Counted from the stretch's first letter, positions 49,221-61,753 are shown. The stretch: 64,000 nt of DNA from Sabellastarte sp. h YS-2021 (GCA_964017235.1 OZ024933.1:64214255-64278254), one strand, 5' to 3'. Numbers and translations are program-made. Notes: generated by a model from the sequence alone, not told the origin.

Positions 49221-51269
49221 GCATCCGGGGTATAGAAGGGTAAATTGAGAATTGATTTGAAATTGGAGATGCCACAGTGACCGGTTTGCCAGTTTGTCAT
49301 TTATTTACTTGGCTTTCAATGGTGGTTTGGGGTTCTAATAGAGCACATGGCTACATGGGGGATTCATTAAGGGACCAGTGTTGATATAGGTTTAATTTGT
49401 TGAAAGGGTTAAAAGCCTATTTTAACCGTTCAAGTCCATAAAATAGGTATTAAAATTGCTGAGATTTGGGTAATAGAGGTTATACTGTTGTATTACCTGA
49501 CAAAAGTTGTCCTATGCTTGTCACTAATTCAAATGCCTTGTTTTGACTGCAGGAATTCAGCTTATGGCAGATATCGGCCTACATGTACTTACATATAAAA
49601 TATTGGGACTCTTGTAAGTACTGAGACCCAAAGATATGGGTAAACCCTATTGTATACGCCTTTTACACCTGTCTTCAAGCTTATAGCATGTAGTACTGAA
49701 AAAGAAGAAGTGTTTGAATTTTTTTCTATAACAGTGTTCCCACAGCAACTGGTAGGGTGGGAGGGTGTCTTACATTAGTGTGTAGTTCACCAGACAGTTG
49801 ATGGTTTAGATTTGTAGTTTCTATGATGTAGGAAAACTTAGTCATGGTGTTCAGTGTTGCTTTGAATGAGTAGACTAATTTTAATATATATATTCATTAC
49901 TTCACTATTCCATAGTTGTTGTTTTTTTCATCAACTTTATAGGGCATCCCATTGGAATCAGTTACTATGCACAGCCCCATATACATGTATATATATTTAT
50001 GATCAGTTTTGAATGTCACTCAAATTTTTAGACACCAAAATTTATTAAGGTTTTGTTTTTCCTCTGACATTTAAATTGGTAGTTTAAATCACTGGTCATC
50101 TAACATTCACCATTTTCATAAAAATACCAGTATATTTTACCATAGCTTCTGGATTCATTACTTCCTCTTTTTGTAATCGCATATTTTCACACTTAGTTTA
50201 CAAAATTTCTGAGAAATATTGCCCTATATTTGGAACCAAGTTTGCTGTGTTTTTAGTTGGACTTGTGCAAGAATTGTTTTCACTTATGTACAAGAACGCT
50301 GTATCTTTTTCGTACATTTTGCAGTCTGAACAAAATTATCTGATGGAGCCACATTGAGCATGAGATGTAGAAACAGTTCAGATAAAACACATCTTGCCAT
50401 TTTTGCTTATAATTGGTCAATTCTGAGCTATATTCTTTCTCCTCAGTGAGTAGTATTTTCTTGTTTCCACATCAATCTGTAAATTATTAAATTTGAAATT
50501 CTTGATATTCCTTCAATATATTTCCTGCTTTTCTGTCCAAAAATATTGCCTTTCAAGCGTAATAGGTATTTTGACCTGTACTTTTTACTTCCCATCTTTA
50601 TCACTCATATGGTTAGTTTCCAGCATGTTCAGAAATATTCACTTCAAGGTAGATTTCTCGTATTCCGTCTGGAAGTCTGTAGAGTTTAATTGGTGGGTTT
50701 TTAATATGGTTAGTTCATAACTTAGAAGCTATATTTCAGTGTCTTCCCCCCTCTACCCCATCTAAACATTTATCCTTGTAGCATATCCCTGTCCCTTCTG
50801 CTATATGGATGTATGTTAATCATATTTAGTGGGCATTGTTACATTGGTGTCCTGCTTAACTTTATGGATCAACAGTGTATCAATAATCATTGATGGTTGT
50901 AGACAGCTGCAATGTATTGGTATCCTGTGTGTTAATATCAGCTAGCCTGTAGAGGAAATATAATGGGAAAACTTCAGGGATAACATATACCCCCCCTCTG
51001 CATAGATTTTAATGCAAGCAACAAAATAAGTGGAAGCTCTGTAAGCAACTAAATACCTGTCTAATGATGAGTACAATATATTTGTAGCTTACATAATTAA
51101 TGAAGTTTTAGTTAAAAATAGTCACTTGTTGGATGAAAGTGTAACACTAATAATCATCCATAGTAGGTGGGAGCGGAGAATGTAAAAACATATTTGTTTG
51201 TAATATTCCTAAAATGAAATAGTATTTACATCTCAACAACTTCTTTTACTATATTTCCTTTTTTACCCA

Positions 51270-51660
51270 CGGTATTGTTTTCACCCATGGTGTCCGAGGG
51301 ACAGGTGGGAAAAAGTTATCCGGGCTGTATCTCAGGGTTGTAGCTGTGCAACGTCATGGTGTGACCTTTGACCTTGCAGTAGTGACTTTGACCTGTAAAA
51401 TCTTGTCCAGGTTACATCCCAGAAACGGTTGTGTATAGGAAGTTGATATGTGGTAGGGACATTGGTTGGGGTTGTAGGTGTGCAACATCAGGTGTGATCT
51501 TGTTTTGACCTTGACCTTGTCAGAGTGACCATGAGTTTTAAAATCTTGTCTTGGTCTATTTCTTGGATTTTGTAAGGTGTAGAAGGTTGACACTTGGTAA
51601 GAACATTGGTTAGAGGGTATAGGTGTGCATCATAGTGTGACCTTTAACTTTGGCTCTAGC
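51270..51660. repeat. Tandem repeat, ~132-144 bp period, rich in TGACCT
   Basis: Units contain GTTGTAG.TGTGCAAC.TCA.GGTGTGA.CTT, GTCAGAGTGACC/GCAGTAGTGACTTTGACCTG and TAAAATCTTGTC..GGT. GTGTGACCTTTGACCTTG recurs in altered form near 51360, 51492 and 51636. The first unit holds a perfect TGACCTTTGACCT (51362-51374), identical to a DR1 nuclear-receptor site. Confidence 0.85.
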
Positions 51661-52189
51661 AAAGTATGTTCACCTGCCATATTTGAGACATGTTTCTCTT
51701 TTGACAGATATATGGATTCTCCAATTTATAAATGTTACAGCTTCATAATTTTTAGTTTACTGATTTATGCTGTCGTCTTGCTATTGAATTGTCTTGTTTT
51801 AATACTTTATATACATTTTCTTTCTCTTAGAAGTTATTTTCTCTACTTAAACATTATTTGGACCTTTTACATAACTGTCACTGCTCTAAAATTATTCCAA
51901 TCTCTGTACTATTTCACTACTTCTATATCTCATAGTGATGAAAACTATTTCCCCAGGCTGTGAGGTACGGGCATCTCTGATGCTATTTTTTGTATATTAA
52001 GACAACCTTTTGGTCATTGGTTGTGATGTGAATCTATACATATGCTATGGGCTTGTAGATTTCTGGCTGTTTTAGATCTATAGAAACCACCAAAGATGGT
52101 TGTTTATTCACAATCATTTGGAGGCAACCAGTTCAGGGACTTTATTGTTTCCCCCAGAAAATATCCAAATTTTCGATTCCAGTTGTTGT

Positions 52190-52262
52190 GACATGGTGGT
52201 TAACATGCTTTGGAGATCTCACTTTGAAATTAGTAAATGGGTGTGAAAGTTCTCAATTTGCA
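52190..52262 (+). mobile_element. Possible tRNA-derived SINE head
   Basis: GACATGGTGGTTAACATG followed by GGGTGTGAAAGTTCTC at tRNA-like spacing suggests a degenerate tRNA-Ala-like or Val-like head. No tail was recognised. Confidence 0.4.
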
Positions 52263-53293
52263 AAACAATAATCTAGTGTTATTTGTTCCAAAATACTCAC
52301 ATTGTGACAGAAATTTGCTTTTGAAACACCTGAAAAGTATATTGTATCTGTGACTTGTATAATTTCTATAGTTTCAAGGTAATATAAGATTAAAGTTCCG
52401 AGGAAGTTCACTATTTCTTGATGAAGGGTTATCTACAAATTAAGGTTGCCGCATCTTGACTGGGAAATACCAAAATAAATAAATAAAATAAAGTAATAAT
52501 CATTTACTAGTGTGTATTACCTAGTACCTGTGGTGGTTTCATGTAGGAACACAGTAATTCCATAGAGAAGATTAGTTCCCAGCATTCACATTTACAAGTC
52601 ATTATTTGTTCAGATATTTTGCAAAGTGTAGTAGAATTCTTTCAGTAAACACTAGTCATCTCAAGAAGTTGTTAAACTTGTACAATATTTGAAATGAAGA
52701 CAAAAGTATTTTATTGTTTTACAAGCAAATCCTTTCAAAATAATTGTTGCCATTGCAAGCATATATAAGTACTGTTTAGTAGTTTTTCTTTTTTCTTCAT
52801 CAAAAATATTTTTAGTTTCGAAGTGTTCCATCATTTGAGATAAATGAAATGAGAATATCAGTAAATTGAACTCCAGGATGTTTGAAAGGAAATGTACAAG
52901 TATGGGCTGTTTTGAGATGATGGTTTTCATGAAAGTCTAATGTGCACCCATGTAATGACAATACTTCTTGTGGATCAGGCATTTTAACCACAGGGCTACT
53001 TTTGTAGAAAAAATTGTCACAGATTTAAGAGCCATTTTGTATGGAATTATAAACTCGTGCAAACTTGTTCATTTGAACTGAAAAAAAAAAAGACAGCCGG
53101 CCATCTCGATTATTCATTTTGAACTATTTGTGTGATATTTTAAAAAAGTAAGTGAATAAAAAAAATTCAAAACTACACCACCAGGTGGTCATGACATTTT
53201 ACCTCATAAAATGTTATTCAAATCCGCCATTTCCCAAATTGGTTCCTGTCAAATCGGCCCCAGTAAAAATGATCGTAAATAAATTGTTCATTA

Positions 53294-53785
53294 TACCCCA
53301 TTCACACTACAGGCGATACGTCCCCGCAGTGAAAAGTTTTTCTTGGCAGCGGACCTGCCTCCAGGTCGCTCCATTTCATCCGAGTTGTTCAAACTATAAG
53401 CGGACCACCACTGATTGGACACGTTTTTTTAACTGTCAATAACAGTAGAATGACCGTGCTTCAAACGTTGGTCACCGTGAAGCAACCTCAACTCACCTCC
53501 CAATACCTTTACTCGACTTATGTCACTGTATTACACCAAAGGACGACCGAATCACAACCTTATGTACACTGTGGACCTTTGCTTACTGTAGTAAGAAATC
53601 AGCGCATGCTCACAGTACTGAAACCAGAGGCAAACATTAAAAAATTTTGGAAACAACTGCAGGAATCGCAAGGTAATGGACGGTTCGCCACTTATTCACA
53701 AGGTCGCATACAGACATCAGACGGCGATCCAAGGACAGGGACGTTTCACCAAACACTTGTTACCGCCTGTGATGCGAATGGGGCA
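53294..53785. mobile_element. PIF/Harbinger-like MITE, 492 bp
   Basis: TACCCCATTCACACTACAGGCG at the left is inverted at the right (CGCCTGTGATGCGAATGGGGCA). TTA lies on each side (53291-53293 and 53786-53788). The GC content is higher than the surroundings. An incidental 131-codon frame starts inside and runs past its right end, resembling no protein family I know. No transposase motif was found. Confidence 0.85.
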
Positions 53786-56700
53786 TTAGAAAATTACTGG
53801 GCTTTCAAAATCGGATCCTATGTGTTAAATCCATCTGAATGTTAGATGAATTCTAGCACAAACAAGTGTCTAAAGAGAGGATTTTGGACATGAGGAAAAA
53901 GTAAAGGGGGGGGGGGGGCGTGTCTGTGCTGTGATGAGGTGGTCTTGATATGGATGCCATTGCTAGATAAATTGGAACAGTATCCCAAGTTCTTATAATA
54001 TATTTTACACAAGAAGTCTCGTCATCACATTAGCTGTACCTTTTTGTGCATTAAATGATGTATTAATTTATGATTATGTAGCATCATATTTATTAATTGA
54101 TTTGTAGCTATTGACATCATTAACTTATAGCTGTAGAGAGAGATGTTGCAGACCTTATGTAGACATATGTCTGGGTTAATGAAAGAACTGTGTTATTAAA
54201 CTAAGTGTTTTAATATAGTGAGAAGTTCAAATCTAATATTGACATGTCTTTACATTTTAGAGTAGTAGGATCTAGTTTGACATTTATTTATACAATATTT
54301 TAATATTGTTCATGATGTTTATGCCTGATAAAAATTAGAGTACAAAGGTCTGATACTATTCTGATGCTACTACAACAAATAGAATATATGTTGATGCATT
54401 ATCTGTCCATATATCAGTAAAATGGTGAGGTAAAGATAAACTGATAAGTGGTTATATAATGTTAGTAAACTCACATGTTTTTGTATACTGGTATATATAC
54501 ATTTATATTTATATAAAGTTCAAGTACTAGGTGTGAGATGGAAGCCTGTAGAACCATATCCTAGAACAGATGTACATTCTACAGTACTTGTATGAATTAT
54601 ATGTAAATGTTTACCACTGACTGTATTGACAGAGCAATTTGCATAAAGTTATTTTTGAAGAAAAAAACAGACCTTGTGTAAAAAAAGCATTTTCTGTATT
54701 AACTTCCCCTACAGTCATTGTGTTTTGTCAGATTGTATCCACTTCAGAAGTTTTATCCACTCCAGGGTTTTTTATTGGTTTAATGCACTGAACTTCTCTT
54801 TCATTTTACTGTAAATGACCTAAATATTGACTGATCTCACATTGATGCCTGGTGTAGAAAACTTACCAAGTGAAAATTGGGGCTTTACATCCTGTTTAAC
54901 AACCAGGGTCATATTGAGACAGGCCCTCAGCTTTTCCATTTGCAGACGTCACACCCCCCAAAGGTAACAGCCCTTGAGCTGACCCACAAGGCCACTAAGG
55001 ACCAATTTCATATCAAATTTTATACTTTTTCATTATTTTAAATGGACGATAGATTTTCATTTTTAAACTGAAGCCTGATCTGCTGATCCTTAAATGATAT
55101 CAAGTTAATGGTGAAGCCACCTATTTTTGTAAATATGGTACACAGAGGCTTATTTGACTTTAATATGTAGGAAGTAAAATGGAATATTAATGTGAGTTTG
55201 TAAAGCTTGAAGGAGAATCAAGCTCTAAATTTTAAAAAGTCATACAAAAAGGCATTATTAAAAAGCTTTGCTTAATTGCCTTTATACGAGTATTCAAAGA
55301 GATTTTAATAATAAAAAATCTTCCCACTCACAAACAGGGGATCAAGAATCTTTACAAATCAGAGTTCAGGATATTCATGCCACATTAATTCCATTTAAAA
55401 TTGTTAACTTTTTATATTCAATGTTCCCAATTTAAGACATAAATATGTGAGGCTAGAGTAACTATGAGCAGAGCTGCTGTTTTAAAAATAAAGTTTATAA
55501 TCCTTTTTATTTTCAAGTACAACTTTTACCTCTTCTTACGTAAAAAACTATTTTGTGTATGTTTTCTGAATGTTCTGTGCTGTAGGTTTTAACAGGTTTA
55601 AACATTATTGTTATGTCAAGAGTTGCACAAAATCTTACTGGCCACGTTGAGAAGTTATGCATTCAGATTTTCCAAAAAAAAACCTGTCGACTGTTTTTCT
55701 TGGCTCCACTTTGCCTCTTGAAATATATTGTGTCTTGTGTATTTTGTATCTTAAAGAGACAACTCCTTTCCAAGCAGCTATTACATACAAATGACTATTT
55801 CTCAGAACACTGGATTATGGTTAGGCATGAACCTTCCAATTTTATTATTTGTTCAGCAAAAACTTAGCAGAAACTGGGCAAGTACACTAGTAAAATGGGA
55901 ACTCAATTAAAAACCTAAACTAAAACCTTTTCACAAGAAATACATGGAAATACTATTTCTTCAATATGTACAGTTTGCTCACTGGATATAAAGCTGGCCA
56001 AATTGCTCCCCCAGTCCCAAATGTCCTGTGTTACAAAAAAAGTTTTTAAAAAAAAATTTAAAAAGGCTGCCCAAATGCTGAAAAACTTTTTAATTTTGAT
56101 ATCGCATTGTAAAATCAGTCCCTCCAGATTGTACTGCAGATTGAAAATGACCACATTATTTTCAAGAATGAATTTATATTTTGCCTCTTCTTGAATGTGA
56201 CATTGTGTTTGATTGTTCTGAATACCACCACACATAACATAGGCTGACAGCAGAACATTACAAAATGTGAAATTACAGTGACTAGCAACTTGAACCCTGC
56301 CCCTTTGTCAATCTTGTCAGAAATCCATTAATATTTCTCTGGATTATTACGGTAACTTCAACTCTTTTGATTCATTTGAAAATGACTATTGCAGTCAGTC
56401 CTTTGGATTGTTGGGGGTGGGGGGGTAAATAGTAGTTTTTGGGGGTCTTTTTAACCCGTTGTTATTTTTTGTATTATGATATTGCATGATACACTGCTAT
56501 TTTTCACAAGGCCATCTAGACGCGCCTTCAAATTGACTTGGTCCCTTCTTGGCCTAATCAAAAGGCAGTTTGCAATGAGTAGACTGCTGCCCAATAATCA
56601 GCTTACACAGGAATCCTGCAGATCGATAATCTTCAACTACCATATTCTCAGGTCTTCCATCTCTTCAACAACCGCCTCCCACTGCTCTACTCATTTTCTC

Positions 56701-57768
56701 ATAAGAGGTTTGCTTTGTTGGAAAGTTAGCTTTATGTCTTCCACAATACTCGACATGGTTCTGATTTTTACCCCAGTCTAGTAGGACGTGCTTTTGGTAT
56801 AGTTTGTTTGTTTGTTTGCAAAACAGCATGAAAAGTTAGATGGCTTTTGATGAAATTTCCGTGAAATTTGACAATAGCACAAGGAACAGATGATTCAATT
56901 TTGGATCCAGGAATTTTGGAAGGGTATTTTTTTTTTATCAATGTGACACATTATTTTTATTTTTTAGTATAATTCTTCAAAAAAAACCATTGTATTCTTA
57001 TTTATATGCAAATTATAGTTGATGTATACATTCAAAAACTTATGTCTTCACATTTAATAAATCAAACACACCCAGTTTTTTTGGCTGAATTTCCGCTTTC
57101 GGAAACTGGTTCTAAAATTCGCATTCAACCACAACACTATTGTTACCATGTACATCTTAGCCCTTTTTGAATATTTTGTGAGGGGTATATGTAAAATTTA
57201 ACTTTTACAAATTATCTTCTAACACAGATGTTGTGTAATAGTAGGATTTTTTCTAAGCCCATTGGAAATGGCCAGACGAGAGAGAAGACAGCAGTCTATC
57301 TTTTACTGGATTGACTGATAGATATTTCATTGAAATCTCTTCTCTAGAGTGAAGAACCTCTGACAGCTGGGGAATCGATTAAAACCCGATTTTAATATTC
57401 GCTGCCCCCTACATATCATCTTCATTGAAGTATGAGAGCAAGCATAGCACTATGATTTGCAATTGCCATATTTTGCCAGTCAATGCAGAAAAATAGAAGG
57501 AACGCTGCAAAAAAAGAGAGAGTTATGAAAAGGGGGAGAAAAAATTGACAGCTATTCGGCAAAAAAGCCTGGTGATTTTTATTTCAATATGAAGCTGTGA
57601 TGTAATCCATGCTGCGGACAGAATTGATCAGTGCTTAATAGAACCAACAGCTGTGCCCTCTGAAATTGTTCATGTTTTTCAAGCCCCGTACAATTTTAAG
57701 TGACCAAAACCCAATAGCTTTAAGAAATACATCTATTTTTGACCATTGCATTGATAATGTAAGTTTTC

Positions 57769-57793
57769 AAAAAAAAAAAAAAAAAAAAAAAAA
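57769..57793. repeat. A25 homopolymer
   Basis: Twenty-five consecutive A. It could be the tail of a retroposed sequence, but the bases upstream show no SINE or LINE feature I can name. Confidence 0.9.
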
Positions 57794-57909
57794 GGTGCCA
57801 CGATACAACATACAATTGACAGTGTAGTGAGACTTCTCAAATGGTGAAATGAAAAAATACAGTCTAGGAAGGTCTACTTTGACTTTAAGCAACCATTGAG
57901 TGTTAGCAG

Positions 57910-58064
57910 AGGTATGATAGTGGGGTTGTGCAGCCCCAGTATTGCATGTCACGAGATTGAGATGGTGCTGAGCTTCTATATAAAACACAACCAGCCCTCC
58001 AAAGCACAGTAATCCTTCGTGCCAGTCCCAAATTACTGGCTAAAAAGGCTGCACAATCATACCT
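57910..58064. repeat. Imperfect inverted repeat around 155 bp
   Basis: AGGTATGA and TTGTGCAGCC at 57910-57935 are matched by GGCTGCACAATCATACCT at 58047-58064, with an eight-base insertion (TAGTGGGG) in the left arm. A small hairpin (GCCAGT..ACTGGC, 58021-58040) sits inside. Its origin is unknown. Confidence 0.6.
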
Positions 58065-58400
58065 CCTCTCTCCCACGTTATATTCAGTGTCAGCGGGTAT
58101 ATCAACATTCAACAGCATAGTGATTGCTTGTATTCGATCTCCAGATGACGTTAGTTTTTCTACACATTGGATCGAACAACTTAAATTTATACTGGTTTTG
58201 CTTTAAAGGTATAAATTTCTTATCCTGAACAGATTTGATATTTTTTGACAAACTGAACATTTTGGTTTTTTTTTGGTTTTTTTTCCCCATGATGTAGATG
58301 GTAAATTACAACCAATGTCTGCACACAGTGGGTAAAGAAATTATTTTACAAAACTATGAAATCAATTGAATCGATATTGGTATTTTTGGGGGGTAGTGGG

Positions 58401-58798
58401 TAGTGCTGGGACGAGTTGACGGAAACTCGAGTTACAACTCGATGGGCGATAATTGGGGGTCACATGATCGGCGCAAGTGAAACTCGAGTTTTTTGTAAAC
58501 GTACATATTTTAACCATCTAAGGCTGATACTTCACCATAACAATAGAAATATCTGAAATTTTCAGAAATATATTGTATTTTTACTTTATTCTGACTTAAA
58601 TCAATGAAGATTTAACTTAAATTATATCGCGAAAGCCCATTTCCAGTTTAAAGTTTTGACTCATGTACGGTTATGTAAAATATTTTCGCTAACAAACGAA
58701 ATACTCTATCCCGAAAATTACTAGAGTTTGACTCGAGTTCAACTCGCTTCTAACAAGCGATGCTCGATCTGTCATTTAAGCTTGCGATCCCACCACTA
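58401..58798. mobile_element. hAT-like MITE, 398 bp, perfect 8-bp TSD
   Basis: TAGTGCTGGGACGAGTTGAC at the left and GCGATCCCACCACTA at the right. GTAGTGGG is duplicated exactly at 58393-58400 and 58799-58806. It is very similar to 11265-11672 along its whole length and in the same orientation, differing by scattered substitutions and small deletions. Confidence 0.95.
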
Positions 58799-59744
58799 GT
58801 AGTGGGGTACTACTGTGATGTGTAAATACTCACTTAGTCTATGTAAAATACTATTGTGATGGACATTTTTTATAAGCATAAGATTATAAGCAGACCTAAA
58901 ACTAGACAATTGTGTTAATTTAGTTAGAAAGAAAAAAACTAAATTGGTTGGAGGATTGAAAAAGGGCATCTCTACACCGACAGGTTTTTCTTCCTGTAAT
59001 ATGCATGCAAAAACTGATCGGTTTCATGCTAAACCTAATGTGCCTTTTTTTTACAACTTTTTGTCATAGAAGTCAACTCCATTTCTGCACATCTCTCCAT
59101 CATGGCAGCTTCTTTTCATCATTTGATCTTGTTTGTTATTTCTGCTCTGTGGTAAAATGGTTTGTGTTCTTGTTGCTGACTTTATCGCATATAGTTGTCC
59201 AACCTTGGGAAAAGTAGGAGACGAATGCTTTTCCAGTCTTGATTATTTCTGTGCTATCTGCTAGTATTCCTTGACAGCAATTTCATGTCTTGTGAGATCT
59301 CTACCAGTTTCCTTCATGTCAGGCATTGGCTGCCGTCTGCACTGTAAACTGAATGACAGCAGTGACAGTTGTCTGGCAAAGCCACTGAAGTATTATTTCA
59401 TTTATTAACTCAGAAATATCTCATCCTGAAATCTGGACAATGGCGGATGTACTTACAAGTCAATATCTAGTATCTCTCCTTAAATATATCCCAAAAATTA
59501 TAAGTTTTAAAGCATAATAGAGTAGAACATCTATTATCTCACTCTCTTTTCCAAATTTCAATAATCTTACTTCAAACCTACTCTCCCAATTTCATTTAAG
59601 TGTGTTATTTTAGCCTTTCTGTTATCTGATTTTCTATTATCCAACCTAATTGTTACCCAACAGGGTCAGATAATAAAGGTTCTACAGTAATTAAACAAAT
59701 TCACCAACTTTACGCTGATACTGGTGAAATAAATGCTTCTGTAG

Positions 59745-59870
59745 GTTTTAGGGGTCTTAGTGGCTTAGGCATTAACACATTTTTCAAATAATCACTAAGC
59801 TCTCACAGTTCTGGGTATAGGTTCTAGTTCTGCTCATGGTTAAAACTAAGATCCATTCATTCCACTGATG
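59745..59870 (+). mobile_element. Possible tRNA-derived SINE fragment
   Basis: TCTTAGTGGCTTAGGC (A-box-like) and GGTATAGGTTCTAGTTCTG (B-box-like) are separated by about 65 bases, longer than in a normal tRNA head. This is only suggestive. Confidence 0.35.
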
Positions 59871-60193
59871 GCCTGTCAGTATCTGTGGAAAGAAAGTTAC
59901 CACCCACTCTTTAAATATCCCTTCTATCTTATCCCTTTTGTCTTATAACTGAAAAAAAAAATCAAAGTCTCTCTGACTGTTTGTTAGGTCATGTTTAAGT
60001 TGTTAACCAAACAACTATTACACTGTTTTTCCATCAAAGATATTACCAAAATTACTTTTTCTAGAGCTAGTGATCGGCTTTATGTTGTGGCATTTTGAAT
60101 TGGGCAATTGTACACTTGTGCTTCCTATTTTTAACAGTATTCTGGATAAAGATAAGCTGATAGAGTGTTTGTTTTTTGTACTTGTTCCTACAG

Positions 60194-60242
60194 GTTGAAG
60201 ATGCCATGCTGATGTTTGACAAAGCCACACAAAGACACAGAG
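60194..60242 (+). CDS. msi: Musashi exon encoding middle of RRM2
   Basis: Forty-nine bases encode VEDAMLMFDKATQRHR plus the first base of the next codon (Gly). This is the second strand and loop of RRM2, leading into the RNP1 motif (RGFGFVTF). The donor (gtaagc after cacagag) splits the RNP1 glycine codon in phase 1, so the FGFVTF part should lie in the next exon, which I could not find before the end of the window. The acceptor is a pyrimidine-rich tract ending ctacag. In vertebrate Musashi the same segment (V.DAMLMFDK.T.RHRG) is encoded by a similarly bounded exon, which supports both the identity and the boundaries. The codon frame follows directly from the phase 0 end of the exon at 31723-31812. 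Confidence 0.95.
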
Positions 60243-61144
60243 GTAAGCCTTTCACCCATATTATCACCCACTTATCCACAGTGTGTGTGGGAATGTTTTC
60301 AAAACTTCATACGTTCAGTATCACTACAGATACCACAGAAGGATTTTTCTTTTAAAACTTATGATTATCCATATTATTTTGGACAGAAATATTTCCACAT
60401 TCAGTCACAGACCCAATTCATAGATTCACTAAATTGGGATCTTTGTTACCAGAACTGAATTGCTGTACTTATTATATACTGCCATCAAAGTGGCTTCTTA
60501 CATATTTTTACCAATCTATTTTGCCATGGATGTTTACATAGTTAATAAACCTTGAACTTGCTTAACTTGTGCACAAAACTCGAGAACTTTTTAGGAACCA
60601 TATCTTTGAACAGTTCAATGACGGGACTAACCATATCTCTATCTATGTGTGTTTCTGTACACTTTCTTCTCTTCTCTGTAAGCTGTAAGCCTTACTTTAT
60701 GCTTCTTGTGTAGCATAGCATATATTTGAAACATGTACACAGATTTTCGATGTTCATAAAGCACTCGTACATGTTAGGAAATATAAGGTCATCAGACATC
60801 TCTGTCTTAGCGGTAGTATGCAGATGTAAAAGCCAGCATAGGTAAGAGTGATGTCAGTTTCCCTAATATTCATTCATAAAGCTTGAGTGTGTGAATACTC
60901 TACCAAGAAGTCAATTTTTTACACAGGAGATAAAAAAGGGCAAACAAAATACTTTCAGCATTGATAACAGATATAGGACATCCATCATAATACCTTGCAC
61001 AAATAAACAAATGTTATACTTCTGTTCCACTCTTATGATTTTGCCTTCAGACTGCTCTGATAATGTAGTCACAGGGGTAACAATGTTGTTGTGTGACTTA
61101 TAATTGCAGTCTTAAATGCCAGAAGCATAATCTTAGCACTCGTA

Positions 61145-61497
61145 GTCACTCTTAATGCTGTGATGACTTATCTTGATGGTGCTGCAGCTTATCCCTGTGG
61201 TGCTGTTACTTATCTTTTTGGTCCCCTGAGTTATGTTAATGGTGTCATGACTTATCTTAATGATGCTACAACTTATCTTAATGCTACTATGACTTATCTA
61301 ATGGTGCTATGACTCATCTTAATGGTGCTACAACTTTATGGTGTCATAACTTATCTTTATGATGCCATGACTTATCATGGTGATGATATGACCCAGCTTA
61401 ATGGTGCTATGACTTATCTTAATGGTGCTATGACTTATCTTAATGATGCTATGACTTATCCTTTTGGTGCCTCAACTTCTGTTAATAGTGCTATTGT
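61145..61497. repeat. Minisatellite, ~21-bp unit
   Basis: About sixteen degenerate units of ATGACTTATCTTAATGGTGCT. Internal units are closest to consensus and edge units more diverged (GCTGCAGCTTATCCCTGTGG at the left). No start or stop context suggests coding use. Confidence 0.92.
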
Positions 61498-61753
61498 TTG
61501 AAGTAAAGCCTAAATCTGAAGAAAGTGTACACTTTTATCTCGCATTTTTGTCATTTCTGATGAAAACTGTTGTGGTTTGATTCTGTAAAGTTCACTTCCT
61601 ATTAGGGTTCGGGATATGCTAAAATAATAACATTTTTTGGTTTCCCGGATTTGGACTATTCAGTAGACAATCTCAGCCTCCTGATAACGCCGATATTGAA
61701 ATATTTTTTCCATTTAATATCGATATCAACTAAGCCAAACGATTTACCCACTA
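61497..61753. mobile_element. hAT-like MITE fragment (right end only)
   Basis: The sequence from AAAGCCTAAATCTGAAGAAA to the terminal AACGATTTACCCACTA matches the right part of 10631-11794 and 15453-16354. The left TIR is absent, and the fragment abuts the minisatellite directly. Confidence 0.8.

Larger units (their letters stand above)
31813..60193 (+). other. Musashi intron, about 28.4 kb
   Basis: The donor is gtaaga at 31813; the acceptor is ttcctacag ending at 60193. Mobile and tandem pieces are listed separately. I saw no supported feature in 32376-35242, 36370-39980 (apart from a short GA run near 38980), 40844-42504, 43240-44800, 46699-47954, 49221-51269, 51661-52185, 52270-53293, 53786-57768 (one short G-rich run near 53910 and one near 56420) or 58799-59740. 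These are AT-rich with only short incidental frames. No intronic gene on either strand was recognised. Confidence 0.88.

Noticed and set aside
51625-51963. 112-codon hydrophobic + strand frame that could look like a membrane protein
   Set aside because: Its hydrophobicity reflects T-rich sequence. It starts within a tandem repeat and has no family match I know.
53450-53845. 131-codon open frame on the + strand, the longest in the window
   Set aside because: It overlaps a TIR-bounded MITE (53294-53785) with TTA flanks and shows no recognisable domain; an incidental frame in GC-richer mobile DNA.
57769-57793. A processed pseudogene or SINE ended by the A25 tract
   Set aside because: The 100-200 bases on either side show no coding similarity, no Pol III boxes and no flanking duplication I could detect.
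61145-61497. A coding tandem-repeat protein
   Set aside because: The units vary with no consistent open frame, and substitutions are not codon-biased.
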